Below are positions 1 through 8,662 of a DNA stretch of 64,000 nucleotides, in pieces. The position numbers and the translations under genes are program-made. The DNA comes from DASPWV01 sp046726375 (GTDB lineage: Bacteria > Acidobacteriota > Vicinamibacteria > Vicinamibacterales > UBA2999). Every line of letters starts with the position of its first letter. Within the stretch, counting starts at the first letter, position 1. Location of the stretch: contig JBKPAJ010000072.1 of assembly GCA_046726375.1 (NCBI GenBank), positions 1 to 64,000 on the forward strand, read 5' to 3'. The notes beneath the pieces were generated by a model. That model was given only the letters and a program-made list of their open reading frames with translations, was not told where the DNA came from and did not search any database.

Positions 1-840
1 CGCGAACGAGACGATGTAGCTGTCGTTGATCGCCATCGCCATCACGGCGAGCGTGCGCGCGTTGTGCGACAGCGAACGCTGCTGCGTCACTGAGATCTGC
101 CGCGCCGCGGAACTGAACACGTAGGGCGCGCCCGTCACCGCGTAGAAATTCACCACATCCACCCGGTCCTGCGGGCGGACAGTCACATCCGCGTCCTTCT
201 CCCCGACGGTCTTCACTTCCAGGTAATCGTTCGCGTATTCCACACTGTCGAGCGCGGGAGGCGGCGGCAGGATGTAGTCGCTGGCGTTCTGAATACCGAA
301 CGGTTTGACCTTCCCCCAAAGCAAGAACGCTCCCGCGGTGCAGCCGTCCGTGAGCTGGTATTCGCCCGCGGTGGCCGACGACGGGTAGTAGGGCTCTGTT
401 GATTCAGAACCGTCGTTGGTGCGCGAATCGAGCATCGCGCTGGCAGCCGCATGCCCGATCGCGATGCCTGCGTCCTTCGCAGGGCCGTCGGGGATCAGGG
501 CTAGTGACGACACCAGGGACGTATCGAGCGCCGTGTTCAAGGGATGGAACGTCTTTAGTACGTCATACGCGGCTTGGACGGCGGCCGCGTCAGGGGAGGC
601 ATAGGGGTTCGGCGCGACGGCGCCGTTTGGTAGGTACGGCTCGTACTCGCCGGTGACCGAATTCACCGCCTCGAACACCGCGAGCTGCACGATCGCCAGT
701 CGTCGCGCGCCTTCGAACCCGTTTGGCGCGGGCAGGGAGGTCGTGATCGCATTCCAGTAGAGCACGGCGTCGGCGCGTGCGAGCGGGGGGTTGCAAAGAA
801 GCAGAGTGACGACAGCAACAGCGGTGAGTACTCGAGACAT
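1..840 (-). CDS. vanadium-dependent haloperoxidase family protein, 3' end outside window
   Basis: The minus-strand frame is open from an ATG at 840 to the window edge, giving 280 codons of the N-terminal part. Residues 1-24 look like a secretion signal ending ARADA. The following stretch, with YWNAITTSLPAPNGFEGARR and then LAIVQLAVFEAVNSVTGEY, matches the N-terminal helical domain of vanadium chloroperoxidase-like proteins of the PAP2 superfamily. The vanadate-binding His, Arg and Lys residues belong to the C-terminal half and cannot be inspected here, so catalytic competence is unknown. Members oxidise halides with hydrogen peroxide, or act as acid phosphatases, in the periplasm. The gene is divergent from the large regulator at 958, with 117 bp between them that should hold both promoters. 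Confidence 0.75.
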   Translation of the reverse strand, partial: MSRVLTAVAVVTLLLCNPPLARADAVLYWNAITTSLPAPNGFEGARRLAIVQLAVFEAVNSVTGEYEPYLPNGAVAPNPYASPDAAAVQAAYDVLKTFHPLNTALDTSLVSSLALIPDGPAKDAGIAIGHAAASAMLDSRTNDGSESTEPYYPSSATAGEYQLTDGCTAGAFLLWGKVKPFGIQNASDYILPPPPALDSVEYANDYLEVKTVGEKDADVTVRPQDRVDVVNFYAVTGAPYVFSSAARQISVTQQRSLSHNARTLAVMAMAINDSYIVSFA

Positions 841-957
841 GACGTCTCCTCCCGTGTCAAAGCTCAGCCGGACCGATCGTCCGGTTACGTAACGCGGGCG
901 ATAAGATGGCAGCCTCGAACGGCGGCAGTCACAGGATCGTTCTGGGATTTCTCCAGG

Positions 958-3957
958 ATGGGTAGCTCCATTCGATTTGGGCGGTATCGCCTGCATCCGA
1001 CACAAGGGCTGACGCGCGGAAACATGGAAGTCCGCGTCACTCCAAAGTCGCTGGCGCTCCTGCGGGCGCTCGCCGAACGTCCAGGGCAAGTCGTTACGAA
1101 GGAAGAACTGTTTCGCATCGTGTGGCCGGACACGGCCGTCAGCGATGCGGCGCTTACTTCCTGCATCATGGAATTGCGCCAGGCACTCCAGGATGATGCC
1201 CGGCGCCCACGGTATATCGAGACCGTGCACCGCCGAGGGTTCCGGTTTCTCGCCCGCCCTGTAGCGGATCTGACCGGGCTTATCCAACCGCGCCCGCAAC
1301 AGTGGCTGTCGGGCGTCTCAGGACCATTCGTCGGGCGCGATTCGGCTCTGCAGCAGCTCTCCGCCATTCACGCAACTGCGGCGGAAGGCGAAAGGCAAGT
1401 CGTTTTCGTCACGGGTGAGGCTGGTATCGGCAAGACATCGCTGGTCGAGACGTTTCTTGCCAACGTCGCTGATCCGGACTCGTGGCGCATGTGCAGGGCC
1501 GAGTGTGTCGAGCATTGCGGCGCCAGCGAAGCCTATCGACCGTTGTTCGATGCGCTGACACGCTTGTGCCGTCAGCCTGGCGGCGAATACTTCCTCGCGG
1601 CGCTGCGCCGATACGCGCCGACGTGGCTGGCGCAATTACCCGGACTGCAAACGGAGGCAGAACTCCGGGCACTGCAACGCCGGACGTCCGGCGCGACACC
1701 CGAGCGGATGGTGCGCGAGCTGGCTGACGCGCTCGACGCCATGAGCGTGCAGTTGCCCATCGTTCTCTGGCTGGAGGATGTGCATTGGAGCGATCCGTCG
1801 ACGCTCGACTGGATCGCGTACTTCGCGCGGCGTCCGGAGCGCGCCCGTGTCCTGGTCATTGCCACGTACCGCCATGAAGAGGTGAGCGACACGCGGCGAT
1901 CACCGCAGGCAATTTTCAGCGATCTCGTCGTCAAGGGCCGCTGCACCCGAATCGCGCTCGCGCCGCTCGATGAGACCGCCGTCATCGAGTACGTGAGGAG
2001 ACGGTTTCCGGCGATGGCTGGCGCGGACGCTTCACTGGAGCAGCTGGCGCGCATTGCATATCAGCACACCGACGGCAATCCGCTCTTTCTCGTCAACGTG
2101 TTCAACGATCTGTTCGTTCGTGGGGTCCTCGTTTGCCACGACAGCGCGTGGATGATTGGGGAGGACGTCGATCGTGAATCCCTGGGGATCCCTGTCGATG
2201 TTCGCCGAACGATCGACCGCCAGCTCGATCGGCTGACCGAGGCCGAGCGTCGTCTGCTCGAAGTTGCGAGCATCGCGGGAGGCTCGTTCGCTGCCGCGTC
2301 CGTCTCGGCCGCCGCCAGCGTCGCGATCGACGACGTCGAAGCCACACTTGGAGCACTGGCGCGGAGGAATGCGTTTGTTCGCGAAGAGCGCGCGGTGACA
2401 TGGCCGGACGGCACCGTTTCAACAGGGTTCCATTTCCTTCATGCTCTCTATCGCGAAGTGCTCCTTCCGCGGCTGTCCGTCGGTCGGCGCACCGCCCTGC
2501 ATCGACTGATCGGAACGCGCCTGGAAGCGGCGTTCGCAGAGCGAGCATCCGAGATTGCGGCCGAACTCGCGGTGCATTTCGAGCAGGCGCGCGATGCCGA
2601 CCGAGCGATCGTCTACTTCCAGCGCGCCGGTGAAGCCGATCGCGATCGTGGTGCTCACGTGGGCGCGCAGGAGCATTTCCAGCGGGCGCTGGCGCTGCTG
2701 GAGGACTTGCCCCAATCGCCCGAGCGCGACGCGCGCGAGGTCATTCTCCGGATCGCGCTCGGGGCGGAATTGATGGCGACGCGTGGCTGGGGCAGCCCTG
2801 ATGTTGCGGCATGTTATGCGGTTGCGCGCGATTTGTGCGAACGAGTCGAGACGACGCCGCATCTGTTCCCGGCGTTGTGGGGTTTGTGGCTCTTTTATCT
2901 CTTCGACGGGCCATTGGAGACGGCGCGCGACGTCGCGCACAGGCTTCTCAATCTCGCCGACCAATCAGGTGATCCGGCCCTCGGCCTTCAGGCGCACCAC
3001 GCCTTGTGGGCCACCGCGTGGTCGTCCGGCGATCTGCGCATGGTGCACACTCATGCGCGGGCAGGACTGGAACTGTACGAGCCGGAGAGAGACGCCGCTC
3101 TGGCGCTGACGTACGGAAATCACGATCCCGCGGCGTGTGCGCAATCTTTTACGGCGCGGGCGGACGCGCTGGCCGGGCGTACTGCGACCGCAGCGCGCGG
3201 CTTCGATGCAGCGATTGCGCACGCGCGGGAACTGGACCATCCGTTTTCGCTGGCGATGTGTCTCCAGGTCGCCGCCGAATCCTTCAACGTGAGCCGCGAT
3301 CCGGCGCGTGCGCTCGAGCGTGCGTCCGAGGCTGGCGCGATTGCGCGCGAGCACAGCCTTGTCCTCTTACGCGCGTGGGCGTCGACGCAGGAAGGACGGG
3401 CGTTGTTCGACCTGGGAGTCACGGAGCGCGGCTTGGCCATGATGGCCGAGGGTGTCACCGCCGCGCGCGCGACCGGCTCGAAGCTGCACTTGCCCATTCA
3501 CCTTGTGCTGCTCGCTGAAGCACAGCTCCGCAGCCGTCTCCTGCATCAGTCCGCGGAGAGCCTCGACGAGGCGTTCGCGCTCTCCGAGCGCATCGGCGAG
3601 CGTCTCTGTGTGTCGGAGCTTCACCGCGTCCGGGGAGAACTTCGCCTGGCGATGTCTCGAGATCTCGACTCGTGCGCGCATGCGGAGCACGACTTCCGTG
3701 CCGCTATCGATATTTCACGAGCGCAGGGCGCGCACCTGCTGACGTTGCGAGCATCGGTGGGTCTCGCGCGTCTGCTGACGCGCACGGCCAGGAGCGCCGA
3801 AGCTGCCGCGCTGCTCGCGGCAGCGCGCCGTGAGGTCATCGAGGGAGAGGACCTGCCGGACGTCGCGGAAGCAACCGCATTACGGAACGCTATTCTCGCT
3901 CCGGCGCCGTCTGCGCCGTCTGCTCACTCCTCGTCACGCCCCGCGGAAGCTCCATGA
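958..3957 (+). CDS. winged-helix transcriptional regulator with AAA-type ATPase and TPR domains
   Basis: A 999-residue protein. Residues about 5-100 form an OmpR/CadC-type winged helix ending in the typical YIETVHRRGFRFLA wing. Residues about 123-430 form a predicted ATPase with Walker A GEAGIGKT (153-160) and Walker B IVLWLEDVHW (about 268-277). The rest is an alpha-helical TPR-like array, as in MalT-like and adenylate-cyclase-associated ATPase regulators. Such proteins are one-component ligand-responsive activators that oligomerise when ATP-bound. The N-terminal placement of the DNA-binding domain is the acidobacterial CadC-like arrangement rather than the LuxR-type C-terminal one. No convincing Shine-Dalgarno is seen before the ATG; the winged helix starts a few residues in, which supports this start. 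The divergent haloperoxidase gene is the nearest candidate target. Confidence 0.85.
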   Translation: MGSSIRFGRYRLHPTQGLTRGNMEVRVTPKSLALLRALAERPGQVVTKEELFRIVWPDTAVSDAALTSCIMELRQALQDDARRPRYIETVHRRGFRFLARPVADLTGLIQPRPQQWLSGVSGPFVGRDSALQQLSAIHATAAEGERQVVFVTGEAGIGKTSLVETFLANVADPDSWRMCRAECVEHCGASEAYRPLFDALTRLCRQPGGEYFLAALRRYAPTWLAQLPGLQTEAELRALQRRTSGATPERMVRELADALDAMSVQLPIVLWLEDVHWSDPSTLDWIAYFARRPERARVLVIATYRHEEVSDTRRSPQAIFSDLVVKGRCTRIALAPLDETAVIEYVRRRFPAMAGADASLEQLARIAYQHTDGNPLFLVNVFNDLFVRGVLVCHDSAWMIGEDVDRESLGIPVDVRRTIDRQLDRLTEAERRLLEVASIAGGSFAAASVSAAASVAIDDVEATLGALARRNAFVREERAVTWPDGTVSTGFHFLHALYREVLLPRLSVGRRTALHRLIGTRLEAAFAERASEIAAELAVHFEQARDADRAIVYFQRAGEADRDRGAHVGAQEHFQRALALLEDLPQSPERDAREVILRIALGAELMATRGWGSPDVAACYAVARDLCERVETTPHLFPALWGLWLFYLFDGPLETARDVAHRLLNLADQSGDPALGLQAHHALWATAWSSGDLRMVHTHARAGLELYEPERDAALALTYGNHDPAACAQSFTARADALAGRTATAARGFDAAIAHARELDHPFSLAMCLQVAAESFNVSRDPARALERASEAGAIAREHSLVLLRAWASTQEGRALFDLGVTERGLAMMAEGVTAARATGSKLHLPIHLVLLAEAQLRSRLLHQSAESLDEAFALSERIGERLCVSELHRVRGELRLAMSRDLDSCAHAEHDFRAAIDISRAQGAHLLTLRASVGLARLLTRTARSAEAAALLAAARREVIEGEDLPDVAEATALRNAILAPAPSAPSAHSSSRPAEAP

Positions 3958-4395
3958 TCCGCATATTACGGAAGTGGATATCGCCGCCTTCGGATTCGAC
4001 GCAGAAGTACCCCTTCTTCCGCGTTGACGCCTGATCACCGCAGCTCCGGACGCAGCAGATAAATCGATTATCCGAAAGCGGGAACTGTGTAAGAACTGTG
4101 TAAGGTGGGTTGAAGACCTGCCCACGAAGACCGAAAAATACGGCGCCACACCGAGTAATCCCTTTTGAGGGCTAAGTCGTTGAGTGATTGCGCGATAAGG
4201 TGTGGGCGAGCAACCGATGCGGCCGACAGCGTCGTCCTTCCGCTGTGCCATCGCGCTCACGACGATGAGGCCGATGCCGTCCTTGAAGCCGAACGTTCGG
4301 TTCCCATCATGCTTGCCTCATACGTCCCGCCTGTGTGGTCGCATTCTCGCACACGGCCCGCCAGCGACAACCGCTGTCCAGTCGCACGGCGATCA
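3958..4395. other. gene-free stretch
   Basis: About 440 bp between the regulator and the decayed aldo-keto reductase. No open frame with recognisable protein character and no structured RNA stands out. The downstream part may include the lost 5' third of the reductase, but its coding sequence is no longer readable there. Confidence 0.4.
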
Positions 4396-5116
4396 GCGAC
4401 CAAGTTTGGGTTCAAGTTCGAGGACGGCAAACAGGCGGGGCTGGACAGCCGGCTGTCACACATCCGCGAGGTTGCCGAGGCGGCGCTGAAACGACTCAGA
4501 CCGCGTCGGACCCGAACGTCCCGATCGAGGACGTCGCGGGCGGGGTCAAGGACCTCATTCGTGACGGCAAGGGTCAAACACTTCGGGCTATCCGAAGCGG
4601 CGGTGCAAACGATCCGGCGCGCGCATACCGTCCAGCCCGTGACCGCGCTGCAGAGCGAGTACTCGCTATGGTGGCGGGAACCCGAACAAGACGTATTGCC
4701 GACGCTCGAGGAATTGGGCATCGGCTTAGTGCCGTTGAGCACCCTCGGCAAAGGGTTTCTCACCGGGAAGATCGACGAAAACACCACCTTCGACAGCACT
4801 GACTTCCGAAACATCGTGCCACGCTTCACGGCGGAGAACCGCAAGGCAAATCTGTCGTTTGTCGATTGGCTTACAACGTTCGCCGAGCGGAAGAAGGCCG
4901 CCCACCGCACATCGCGCTCGCGTGGCTGCTGGCGCAGAAGCCTTGGATCGTACCGATCCGAGGACGACGAAGCGTCATCGACTCGAGGAGAACCTCCGTG
5001 CCACCACCATTCAGCTGAGCGCCGATGACCTGCGAGAGATTGATCGCGCAGCGTCCACAGATCGCGGTTCACGGCGCGCGTTACCCCGAGTACCTGCAGA
5101 AGCTGGTCGGGCGTTG
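4396..5116 (+). pseudogene. aldo/keto reductase pseudogene with several frameshifts
   Basis: Pieces of an aldo/keto reductase of the perakine-reductase/YajO-like type are readable in all three forward frames. From 4396 one frame gives ATKFGFKFEDGKQ and then IREVAEAALKRLR. A second frame gives DPNVPIEDVAGGVKDLIRDG. An extra base near 4571-4573 returns to VKHFGLSEAAVQTIRRAH and a run through LGKGFLTGKIDENTTF. From about 4905 the frame shifts again to IALAWLLAQKPWIVPI, then RLEENLRATTIQLSADDL, and finally VHGARYPEYLQKLVGR near 5065-5115. The segment for the catalytic barrel strand between LKRLR and DPNVP appears deleted, and the N-terminal third is missing. At least four frame changes in 720 bp rule out a functional product. 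The high residual similarity suggests recent decay. Confidence 0.85.
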
Positions 5117-5375
5117 CGATGAGCAACGTCGTGAACCTGGGCGCCTTGATCTGTTCTTGAAAGACTCGGAGGCCCGGTTGATGCTTACCTGCCTGGAGAG
5201 AAGTACACGGGAGATTGACGAACGGACGCCGCCACCGCTTGAGCTAAGGCCGCGCGAATCGTTGTACGATTTGGCCGCGCATGTGCCAATCTCGTTGAGA
5301 GATCATCAGGCGCGAACCCACACCGGCGAACGTTGAATCGCGGTGCGGTACGTGTGACGCGGCAGGAGGACGAGT

Positions 5376-5855
5376 ATGGCAGTGGACGAAAAGCGAAGCG
5401 AGAGCCGCAGTGCGGCGCCGCTCACGCGCGAAGAGCTGGTGCGGCTACTCAACGAGGACCTTGCGCGGGAGTATCAAGCGATCATCGCGTATGTCATCTA
5501 TTCACAGGTCCTCAAAGGCGCGCAGTACATGAACATTGCCGCCGAATTGGAAACGCACGCGCAAGAAGAACTTCAACACGCCCTCATCATCTCGAAGCAG
5601 ATCGATTATCTCGGCGGTATGCCGACGGCGACCTCACTGCCCGTCCGCACATCGGAGGCCGCCGAGGAGATGTTACGCTTCGATCTCGACAACGAAAACG
5701 AGACGGTGCGCAACTACCGTGAGCGCGTCCGGCAATGCGAAGCACTCGGTGAATACGCGGTGGCCGAGCAGATTCGCGAGATTCTCGTGCAAGAGCAAGA
5801 GCATCAAATCGATCTCGCGACGGCACTCGGAATCGACGTGCCCAATGTGGGTTGA
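5376..5855 (+). CDS. ferritin-like domain protein (bacterioferritin-like)
   Basis: A 159-residue four-helix-bundle protein. Candidate di-iron ligands lie in the expected spacing: E32 in EYQAIIAY, E65 and H68 in HAQEELQHA, and E140 with H143 in QEQEHQ. The length fits single-domain ferritin-like or bacterioferritin proteins that oxidise Fe(II) or detoxify peroxide in the cytoplasm. The haem-binding Met of true bacterioferritin is not obvious. A strong AGGAGG (5364-5369) precedes the ATG with good spacing. The gene stands alone, flanked by decayed reductase and protease genes. Confidence 0.85.
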   Translation: MAVDEKRSESRSAAPLTREELVRLLNEDLAREYQAIIAYVIYSQVLKGAQYMNIAAELETHAQEELQHALIISKQIDYLGGMPTATSLPVRTSEAAEEMLRFDLDNENETVRNYRERVRQCEALGEYAVAEQIREILVQEQEHQIDLATALGIDVPNVG

Positions 5856-6170
5856 GCCGGAGCCGGCCGCGACACCGCCACGGACGGAACCGCCGGGGCC
5901 GCCGAGAGCTTGATCTACGGCGTCCATCCCGGCATCGCGATGACCGAACGCGATCGCGAGGCATGATTCACTCGCGCTAGGTGACAACTGCGTTTTGCAC
6001 AATGTGCAAATGGGCATTAAGGAGGTCATCTCGCCAGGTCAGCTGAATTGACCAGCAGGACGAACTGTTTTTGGATGAATGTTGTTGCAGCAGGTTCGTC
6101 AGGTAATGTTCGATCTAGCCGTGGTCGACGCGTTCCTCTGCTGGCGACCGCGCCGGAAAGATCGTCTCTT
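5856..6170. other. gene-free stretch with a short palindrome
   Basis: About 315 bp between the ferritin-like gene and the convergent HExxH remnant. The only clear structure is a 17-bp inverted repeat at 5994-6010 (TTTGCACA, one base, TGTGCAAA). No ORF of recognisable family was seen. Confidence 0.4.
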
Positions 6171-6620
6171 TTATTCGCGGCCGCCAACGACGTTCCGGAG
6201 GACCGCGATTGAGTCTGGGTCTCCGAGGAAATAGGCACATTTCATGTAATGTAAGCGGTCAACTTTTCGCTGGTCGCGGCCGATCAACTCGTGCGCGGGA
6301 TTCACGTTTCTGAGTTCCTCTTCGTAATGTCCGGATCGGCCGCCTAGGAAGGCGCGGAACGCGGCGTTGGTCCGAACAGTGGCCTGGCCTAACACCTTTT
6401 GCGTAAAGTACTCGGTTGCTCCCTCGATAATGGCATCGGAAAAGCTCCGCTCGAATGTCCTGTTCGTCACGTAGTGGAGCAGTTCGTGGACGATGGTTCC
6501 GGCCGACGCAACACTCACAGTTTGAAGGACATCCTGATGCTGTGGACCGACCGCCACAGATCCTCCCCGCCGTGTTTGCCGACTGCCTTCTCCACCATTA
6601 AGCGCGCCCCGGACGGCCAA
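6171..6620 (-). CDS. HExxH metallopeptidase-like protein, probably truncated
   Basis: A 149-residue frame. Residues 41-50 read GTIVHELLHY, the HExxH zinc signature (H45, E46, H49). It is followed at 63-71 by AIIEGATEYF, which supplies a plausible third ligand Glu about 17-21 residues downstream, as in gluzincin-like domains. Such stand-alone domains are found in proteins linked to extracellular contractile injection systems and in toxin-associated peptidases, but no other part of such a system is present. The first 35 residues are low-complexity and lack family character. A different conserved fragment overlaps this region in another frame (6515-6697), so the start is probably not native and the gene may be a remnant. 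Confidence 0.45.
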   Translation of the reverse strand: MAVRGALNGGEGSRQTRRGGSVAVGPQHQDVLQTVSVASAGTIVHELLHYVTNRTFERSFSDAIIEGATEYFTQKVLGQATVRTNAAFRAFLGGRSGHYEEELRNVNPAHELIGRDQRKVDRLHYMKCAYFLGDPDSIAVLRNVVGGRE

Positions 6621-6697
6621 CCGTCATACGCGCCGACGAGATCCGCCTTTCTCGTGCCGCTCGGCATATCCATGGGACGGCCCCTCGTGGGTCTCAC
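6515..6697 (-). pseudogene. fragment resembling the N-terminus of a lipoprotein-sorting-like protein
   Basis: A short minus-strand frame that reads LMVEKAVGKHGGEDLW followed by RSVHSIRMSF. This is the wording typical of the mature N-terminus of LolA-like or outer-membrane-lipoprotein-sorting-like proteins common in Acidobacteria. It stops immediately after that motif and overlaps the start of the HExxH gene in another frame. A deletion joining two unrelated genes, or a frameshift in a two-domain protein, would explain this. The call rests on a short motif only. Confidence 0.3.
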
Positions 6698-6850
6698 GAC
6701 CCCGCTTCAGCTGCGTCGGCGCATCAGTTTCATGACTACCCCGCACCAGGCCCATCATCGCATGACGCCAATTCACGCTATCGTCATGCGTACGCAGAAT
6801 GCCGGAGTGGTCCAAGCAACGAAACATCAAAACGGGATGTCTACCACCTG

Positions 6851-7345
6851 CTAGGCGCGCTCATGGCGGACGACATTGAAGTTTTCGTCTTCTGATGGAG
6901 GCTGGAAGTACGCAGTGATGGCTTCGAACTCCGCATCCGTGGTCCATGGAGTGCCCGAAGGGAGGAGCTTGCTGCGATCCTTAAGCTGACTTTTGCACAA
7001 GGCGTCGGACGCGTCTACGAAATGCAATTCATGCGCGACATTCGCGCGCTCGAATATTCCACGGAACCACGCACGCTGCGCCTTGGTATTCCCAGGAAAG
7101 TCGAGTACGACGGAAATGCCTTTCAACAAGAGAGCGCAGATGTGTGGGGTGAGCGCATCCTTCAAGCGCGAAGAGTACTTGACATATCCCAATAGATCAG
7201 TGATCTCGCCAGGAAACAGATGATCCAAGAACTCGTCCTGGACAAGGAGAATGGCATTTTCGCGATCGGCCAATTGTCTTGCCAGAGTGGATTTTCCTGC
7301 TGCCATCTTGCCGCACAAGAAAACCAACTTCGCTGAGGTGCTCAT
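6851..7345 (-). CDS. P-loop kinase/ATPase of the AAA_33 (zeta-toxin-like) type
   Basis: A 164-residue protein. Residues 7-19 read LVFLCGKMAAGKS, a Walker A loop (GKMAAGKS 12-19), followed by STLARQLA. VVLDFPGNT near residue 76 is the expected second strand, and a lid-like region DRSKLLPSGTPW follows. Such small kinases phosphorylate small molecules or nucleic-acid termini and are often annotated ATP-binding protein or cell division protein ZipA; the substrate is unknown. The ATG at 7345 is chosen because the P-loop strand begins six residues later. An upstream in-frame extension exists but has no domain character. It is divergent from the dipeptidase, about 100 bp apart. Confidence 0.75.
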   Translation of the reverse strand: MSTSAKLVFLCGKMAAGKSTLARQLADRENAILLVQDEFLDHLFPGEITDLLGYVKYSSRLKDALTPHICALLLKGISVVLDFPGNTKAQRAWFRGIFERANVAHELHFVDASDALCKSQLKDRSKLLPSGTPWTTDAEFEAITAYFQPPSEDENFNVVRHERA

Positions 7346-7449
7346 GCTTTGACAGCCGCGACAGGCTTCAGGACCCTGGATAGACACTGATGATACGTGA
7401 CGTCCGCTGGCAAAATTCGCATCATCTGCCCGGCGAGTACAATCCGCCC

Positions 7450-8586
7450 ATGAGCGATCGCCCACTCACGATGACTCGGCGGCAGTTTTCCACCGCGATT
7501 GCCGCTATTCCCATGCTGCCTCTGTCCGGGGCCGTCACCGCGACCGCGCGGCAGAACGAAGTTGCGACGTTATACGAACGAAGCATCGTGATTGATGCGC
7601 TCGCCAACCCGGGCTCCATGAACGTCTCGTGGCCGCCGCGCGGCCCGCTCTCGGCAAAGCAGCGCGATGCGATCGCGTCCTCCGGTATTACGGCGATCAA
7701 CGTGACCGTGAGCGCCGACACGTTCGAAGCAACCACGGGCAATATCGCGCTCTGGCAAGGGGAAGCGGATCGCTATCCGACGCTGCTGTCGATTGTTCGG
7801 CGGCACGACGACATCGCGCACGCGAAGAAGGAGAAAACGCTCGGCCTCATTCTGGGATTTCAGAACACCGAGATGCTCGAACGCGATCTGGCGCGGCTCG
7901 ATGTGTTCCATCGGCTCGGCGTGCGCATCATCCAGCTCACCTACAATGATCGCAACCTGCTCGGCGACGGCTGCCTCGAGCCGGGCGACGCCGGACTGAG
8001 CACCCTTGGGCGTCAGGTCGTCGAACAGATGAACGCGCTCGGCATGGCTGTCGACTTGAGCCACTGCGGCACGCGCACGACCGCGGACGGTATTGCCGCG
8101 TCGACGCGGCCGCCGCTCATCACGCATAGCGGCTGCCGGGAGGTGTATCGACACCCGCGCAGCAAGGAAGACCGCGAGCTGAACGCCATGGCCGACAAGG
8201 GCGGAGTCGTTGGCATCTACTTCATGCCCTTCATCGGTCCCGGCCCTGGCGCGCCGACCATCGAGATGCTGATGCGCCAGATCGATCACGCCATCAAAGT
8301 GTGCGGCGCCGATCACGTCGGCATCGGCAGCGATCTGAGCACGGCGCCGATCGAAGAGACGCCCGAGTACCTGCGCGAGGCCAAGGCGTTTGTCGAGGGC
8401 CGCGCCAAACGCGGCATCTCTGCGCCCGACGAGTCGCGGCCGCTCTACATCCCCGAGTTGAATCACCCGCGGCGGATCGAAGGCGTGGTGCGTGCGATGA
8501 CCCAGCGGAAGTACTCCAGCGACGTCATCGAAAAGGTGATTGGCGGCAACTTCCACCGCGTGTTCAAGGAGATTTGGACGCTGTGA
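7450..8586 (+). CDS. membrane dipeptidase-like protein, peptidase family M19, Tat-exported
   Basis: A 378-residue protein starting MSDRPLTMTRRQF, with a twin-arginine motif and a hydrophobic stretch, so periplasmic export is likely. Family M19 landmarks are visible: LTYNDRNLLGDGC, DLSHCG, THSGCR, HVGIGSDL and a C-terminal IGGNFHRVF. The usual N-terminal zinc ligands HxD are replaced by IVIDALANPG, and the bridging Glu position reads LGFQNTEML. The metal centre may therefore differ from classical renal dipeptidase, which hydrolyses dipeptides including D-residues. A Met 20 codons upstream is possible but would push the Tat motif inward. The alpha/beta hydrolase follows about 76 bp downstream and also carries a Tat-type signal, suggesting a two-gene unit. 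Confidence 0.85.
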   Translation: MSDRPLTMTRRQFSTAIAAIPMLPLSGAVTATARQNEVATLYERSIVIDALANPGSMNVSWPPRGPLSAKQRDAIASSGITAINVTVSADTFEATTGNIALWQGEADRYPTLLSIVRRHDDIAHAKKEKTLGLILGFQNTEMLERDLARLDVFHRLGVRIIQLTYNDRNLLGDGCLEPGDAGLSTLGRQVVEQMNALGMAVDLSHCGTRTTADGIAASTRPPLITHSGCREVYRHPRSKEDRELNAMADKGGVVGIYFMPFIGPGPGAPTIEMLMRQIDHAIKVCGADHVGIGSDLSTAPIEETPEYLREAKAFVEGRAKRGISAPDESRPLYIPELNHPRRIEGVVRAMTQRKYSSDVIEKVIGGNFHRVFKEIWTL

Positions 8587-8662
8587 TGACGTCGAGCATT
8601 CGCGTCGAGAAATCGATCTGGCACCGAACCCGCAAACTCCGCGCGTCGGGGACCCCGCGCAA

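Noticed and set aside
6012..6032. AAGGAGGTCATC, similar to the reverse complement of a 16S rRNA 3' end
   Set aside because: Similarity ends after a few bases and no other rRNA sequence is nearby. It could be a chance strong Shine-Dalgarno, but no credible gene follows.
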